From positions 1 to 7,525 of the forward strand of contig CALLAG010000124.1 in assembly GCA_938002705.1 (NCBI GenBank): a DNA stretch of 7,525 bases. The letters run 5' to 3'. This DNA is from an uncultured Saprospiraceae bacterium. GTDB lineage: Bacteria > Bacteroidota > Bacteroidia > Chitinophagales > Saprospiraceae. Position 1 is the first letter of the stretch. Every line of letters begins with the position of its first letter. Shown here in pieces: positions 6,362 to 7,525 of the stretch. The notes below the pieces were generated by a model that saw nothing but the letters and a program-made list of their open reading frames with translations, ran no database searches and was not told the origin of the DNA. The position numbers and the translations under genes are program-made.

Positions 6362-7438
6362 ATGGCAGGTAATACATTCGGACAGATATTTAGAATCACC
6401 ACATTTGGCGAATCTCATGGCCCAGGGATAGGTGTTGTGATAGATGGCTGTCCCGCTGGTATAAGCGTAGACATAGATGTAATCCAGAAAGAATTAGACC
6501 GGAGAAAGCCTGGTCAGTCAAGAGTGACGACCCAGAGAAAAGAAGAAGATCAAGCAATCATACAATCTGGCGTATTCGAAGGACAGTCTACAGGTATGCC
6601 TATATCAATATACATCAAGAATAAAGACCAAAAATCCAAGGATTACAGCCATATCGCAGATACTTATAGGCCTTCTCATGCTGATATGGTCTATGATAAG
6701 AAGTATGGGATAAGAGATTATAGAGGTGGTGGTAGATCATCCGCAAGAGAGACAGCAGCCAGAGTAGCTGCAGGAGCTATCGCAAAGATGATTCTCAATC
6801 AATCAGGCATAGAAATACATGCAGGTGTAACTCAAGTAGGACACATCAAGCTGGATAAGAACATCAGTGATATCAACTGGGCTGAGACAGAAAACAATAT
6901 CATAAGATGTCCTGATGGTGAGACAGCTAAGAAGATGGAAGACTACATCATGGAAGTCAAAAAGGATGGCGATACCATAGGCGGTGTTATAAGTTGTCAT
7001 ATTGTAAATGTCCCTGTAGGATTAGGAGAACCTGTATTCGATAAGCTACATGCTGACTTAGCTAAAGCGATGCTATCTATAAATGCTGTCAAAGGATTCG
7101 AATATGGATCGGGATTCAGCTCAGTAAGTATGAGAGGATCAGAGCATAATGATAGCTGGGAGAACATAGATGGACAACTCACAACAAAAACAAACTATAG
7201 CGGAGGAATCCAAGGTGGCATAAGTAACGGCATGCCTATATACTTTAATGTTGCATTCAAGCCTGTAGCGACAATAATGAAAGATCAAGCATCAGTTAAT
7301 TCTGAAGGAGAAGCAAGTACTGTAAGTGGCAAAGGTCGTCATGATCCGTGTGTGGTGCCGAGGGCTGTACCAATTGTGGAGGCTATGGCAGCGCTTGTTA
7401 TTGTCGATCATCTGTTGAGGATGCGGGTTAATAGATAA
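6362..7438 (+). CDS. aroC: Chorismate synthase
   Basis: Encodes 358 residues, normal for the bacterial enzyme. It catalyses the last step of the shikimate pathway, conversion of 5-enolpyruvylshikimate-3-phosphate to chorismate with reduced FMN, which feeds aromatic amino acids, folate and quinones. All three family signatures are visible: G-E-S-H-G-P-G-I-G at 16-24, the stretch Y-R-G-G-G-R-S-S-A-R-E-T-A at 120-132, and R-H-D-P-C-V-V-P-R-A-V-P-I-V-E at 326-340. Histidines 19 and 106 and Asp328 are at the positions expected for catalysis. The ATG at 6362 gives the classic start M-A-G-N-T-F-G-Q-I-F-R. No Shine-Dalgarno is present. It is divergent from mutS2 and no other shikimate gene is visible. 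The last 35 or so codons use GTG, CCG, CTG and CGG more than the rest, and the gene runs directly into an octamer repeat. Confidence 0.98.
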   Translation: MAGNTFGQIFRITTFGESHGPGIGVVIDGCPAGISVDIDVIQKELDRRKPGQSRVTTQRKEEDQAIIQSGVFEGQSTGMPISIYIKNKDQKSKDYSHIADTYRPSHADMVYDKKYGIRDYRGGGRSSARETAARVAAGAIAKMILNQSGIEIHAGVTQVGHIKLDKNISDINWAETENNIIRCPDGETAKKMEDYIMEVKKDGDTIGGVISCHIVNVPVGLGEPVFDKLHADLAKAMLSINAVKGFEYGSGFSSVSMRGSEHNDSWENIDGQLTTKTNYSGGIQGGISNGMPIYFNVAFKPVATIMKDQASVNSEGEASTVSGKGRHDPCVVPRAVPIVEAMAALVIVDHLLRMRVNR

Positions 7439-7439
7439 G

Positions 7440-7525
7440 GGTATTGCGGTGTTGGAGGTGTAAAGGATTAAATGATTAAAGGTATAAGGGTATAAGGGTA
7501 TAAGGGTATAAGGGTATAAGGGCTT
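7440..7525. repeat. Octamer tandem repeat after aroC, five perfect GGTATAAG units plus degenerate units
   Basis: Five perfect head-to-tail copies of GGTATAAG occupy 7481-7520, followed by GGCTT at the window end. The 8-base period continues leftwards in decayed units: GGTGTAAA (7457-7464), GGATTAAA (7465-7472) and TGATTAAA (7473-7480); with one extra base at 7456, GGTATTGC and GGTGTTGG (7440-7455) reach back to the aroC stop. GGG runs at 7488, 7496, 7504, 7512 and 7520 are separated by five-base TATAA loops. The tract has no open gene and no hairpin terminator. It may continue beyond the window. Confidence 0.9.

Noticed and set aside
6803..7182. Two minus-strand open frames inside aroC
   Set aside because: Both are antisense to conserved chorismate synthase sequence and match no family.
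7457..7525. CRISPR array
   Set aside because: The units are 8 bases long with no spacers, so this is a simple tandem repeat.

Overview
This window looks like chromosomal DNA of a Bacteroidota bacterium. I infer this from AT-rich DNA, frequent ATA, AGA and TTA codons, start sites without a Shine-Dalgarno sequence, and exact matches to the Bacteroidota -7 promoter element (TAnnTTTG) upstream of ndk, mutS2, aroC and the sigma gene. The gene families agree: a FecR with a DUF4974-type C-terminus, and a TonB receptor with STN, carboxypeptidase-regulatory-like and plug domains. A more exact placement (for example Saprospiria, Chitinophagia or Cytophagia) cannot be made from this sequence alone.

Layout. 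Positions 1-3262 on the minus strand hold a three-gene cell-surface signalling operon, transcribed in this order: an ECF sigma factor (2756-3262), a FecR-type anti-sigma factor (1814-2743) and a TonB-dependent receptor (1814 down to the window edge, C-terminus missing). A gap of about 206 bp (3263-3468) carries divergent promoters and a 21-bp inverted repeat. Next come ndk (nucleoside diphosphate kinase, plus strand, 3469-3891) and mutS2 (minus strand, 3893-6280), which meet tail to tail with one base between their stop codons. A hairpin inside the last codons of mutS2 is followed by T-rich DNA in both directions. An 81-bp divergent spacer separates mutS2 from aroC (chorismate synthase, plus strand, 6362-7438). 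After aroC an 8-bp tandem repeat with regularly spaced GGG runs continues to the window end.

How the genes relate. In the signalling cassette the outer-membrane receptor is expected to sense its substrate through a periplasmic STN domain, pass the signal to the membrane-spanning FecR, and so release the sigma factor. The substrate cannot be read from the sequence. ndk, mutS2 and aroC are ordinary housekeeping genes with no evident link to the cassette.

I did not find an obviously new system. The observations most worth a second look are the hairpin that could end mutS2 transcription before its stop codon, the TTG-only start of the sigma gene, the inverted repeat over the ndk -33 element, and the octamer repeat after aroC.
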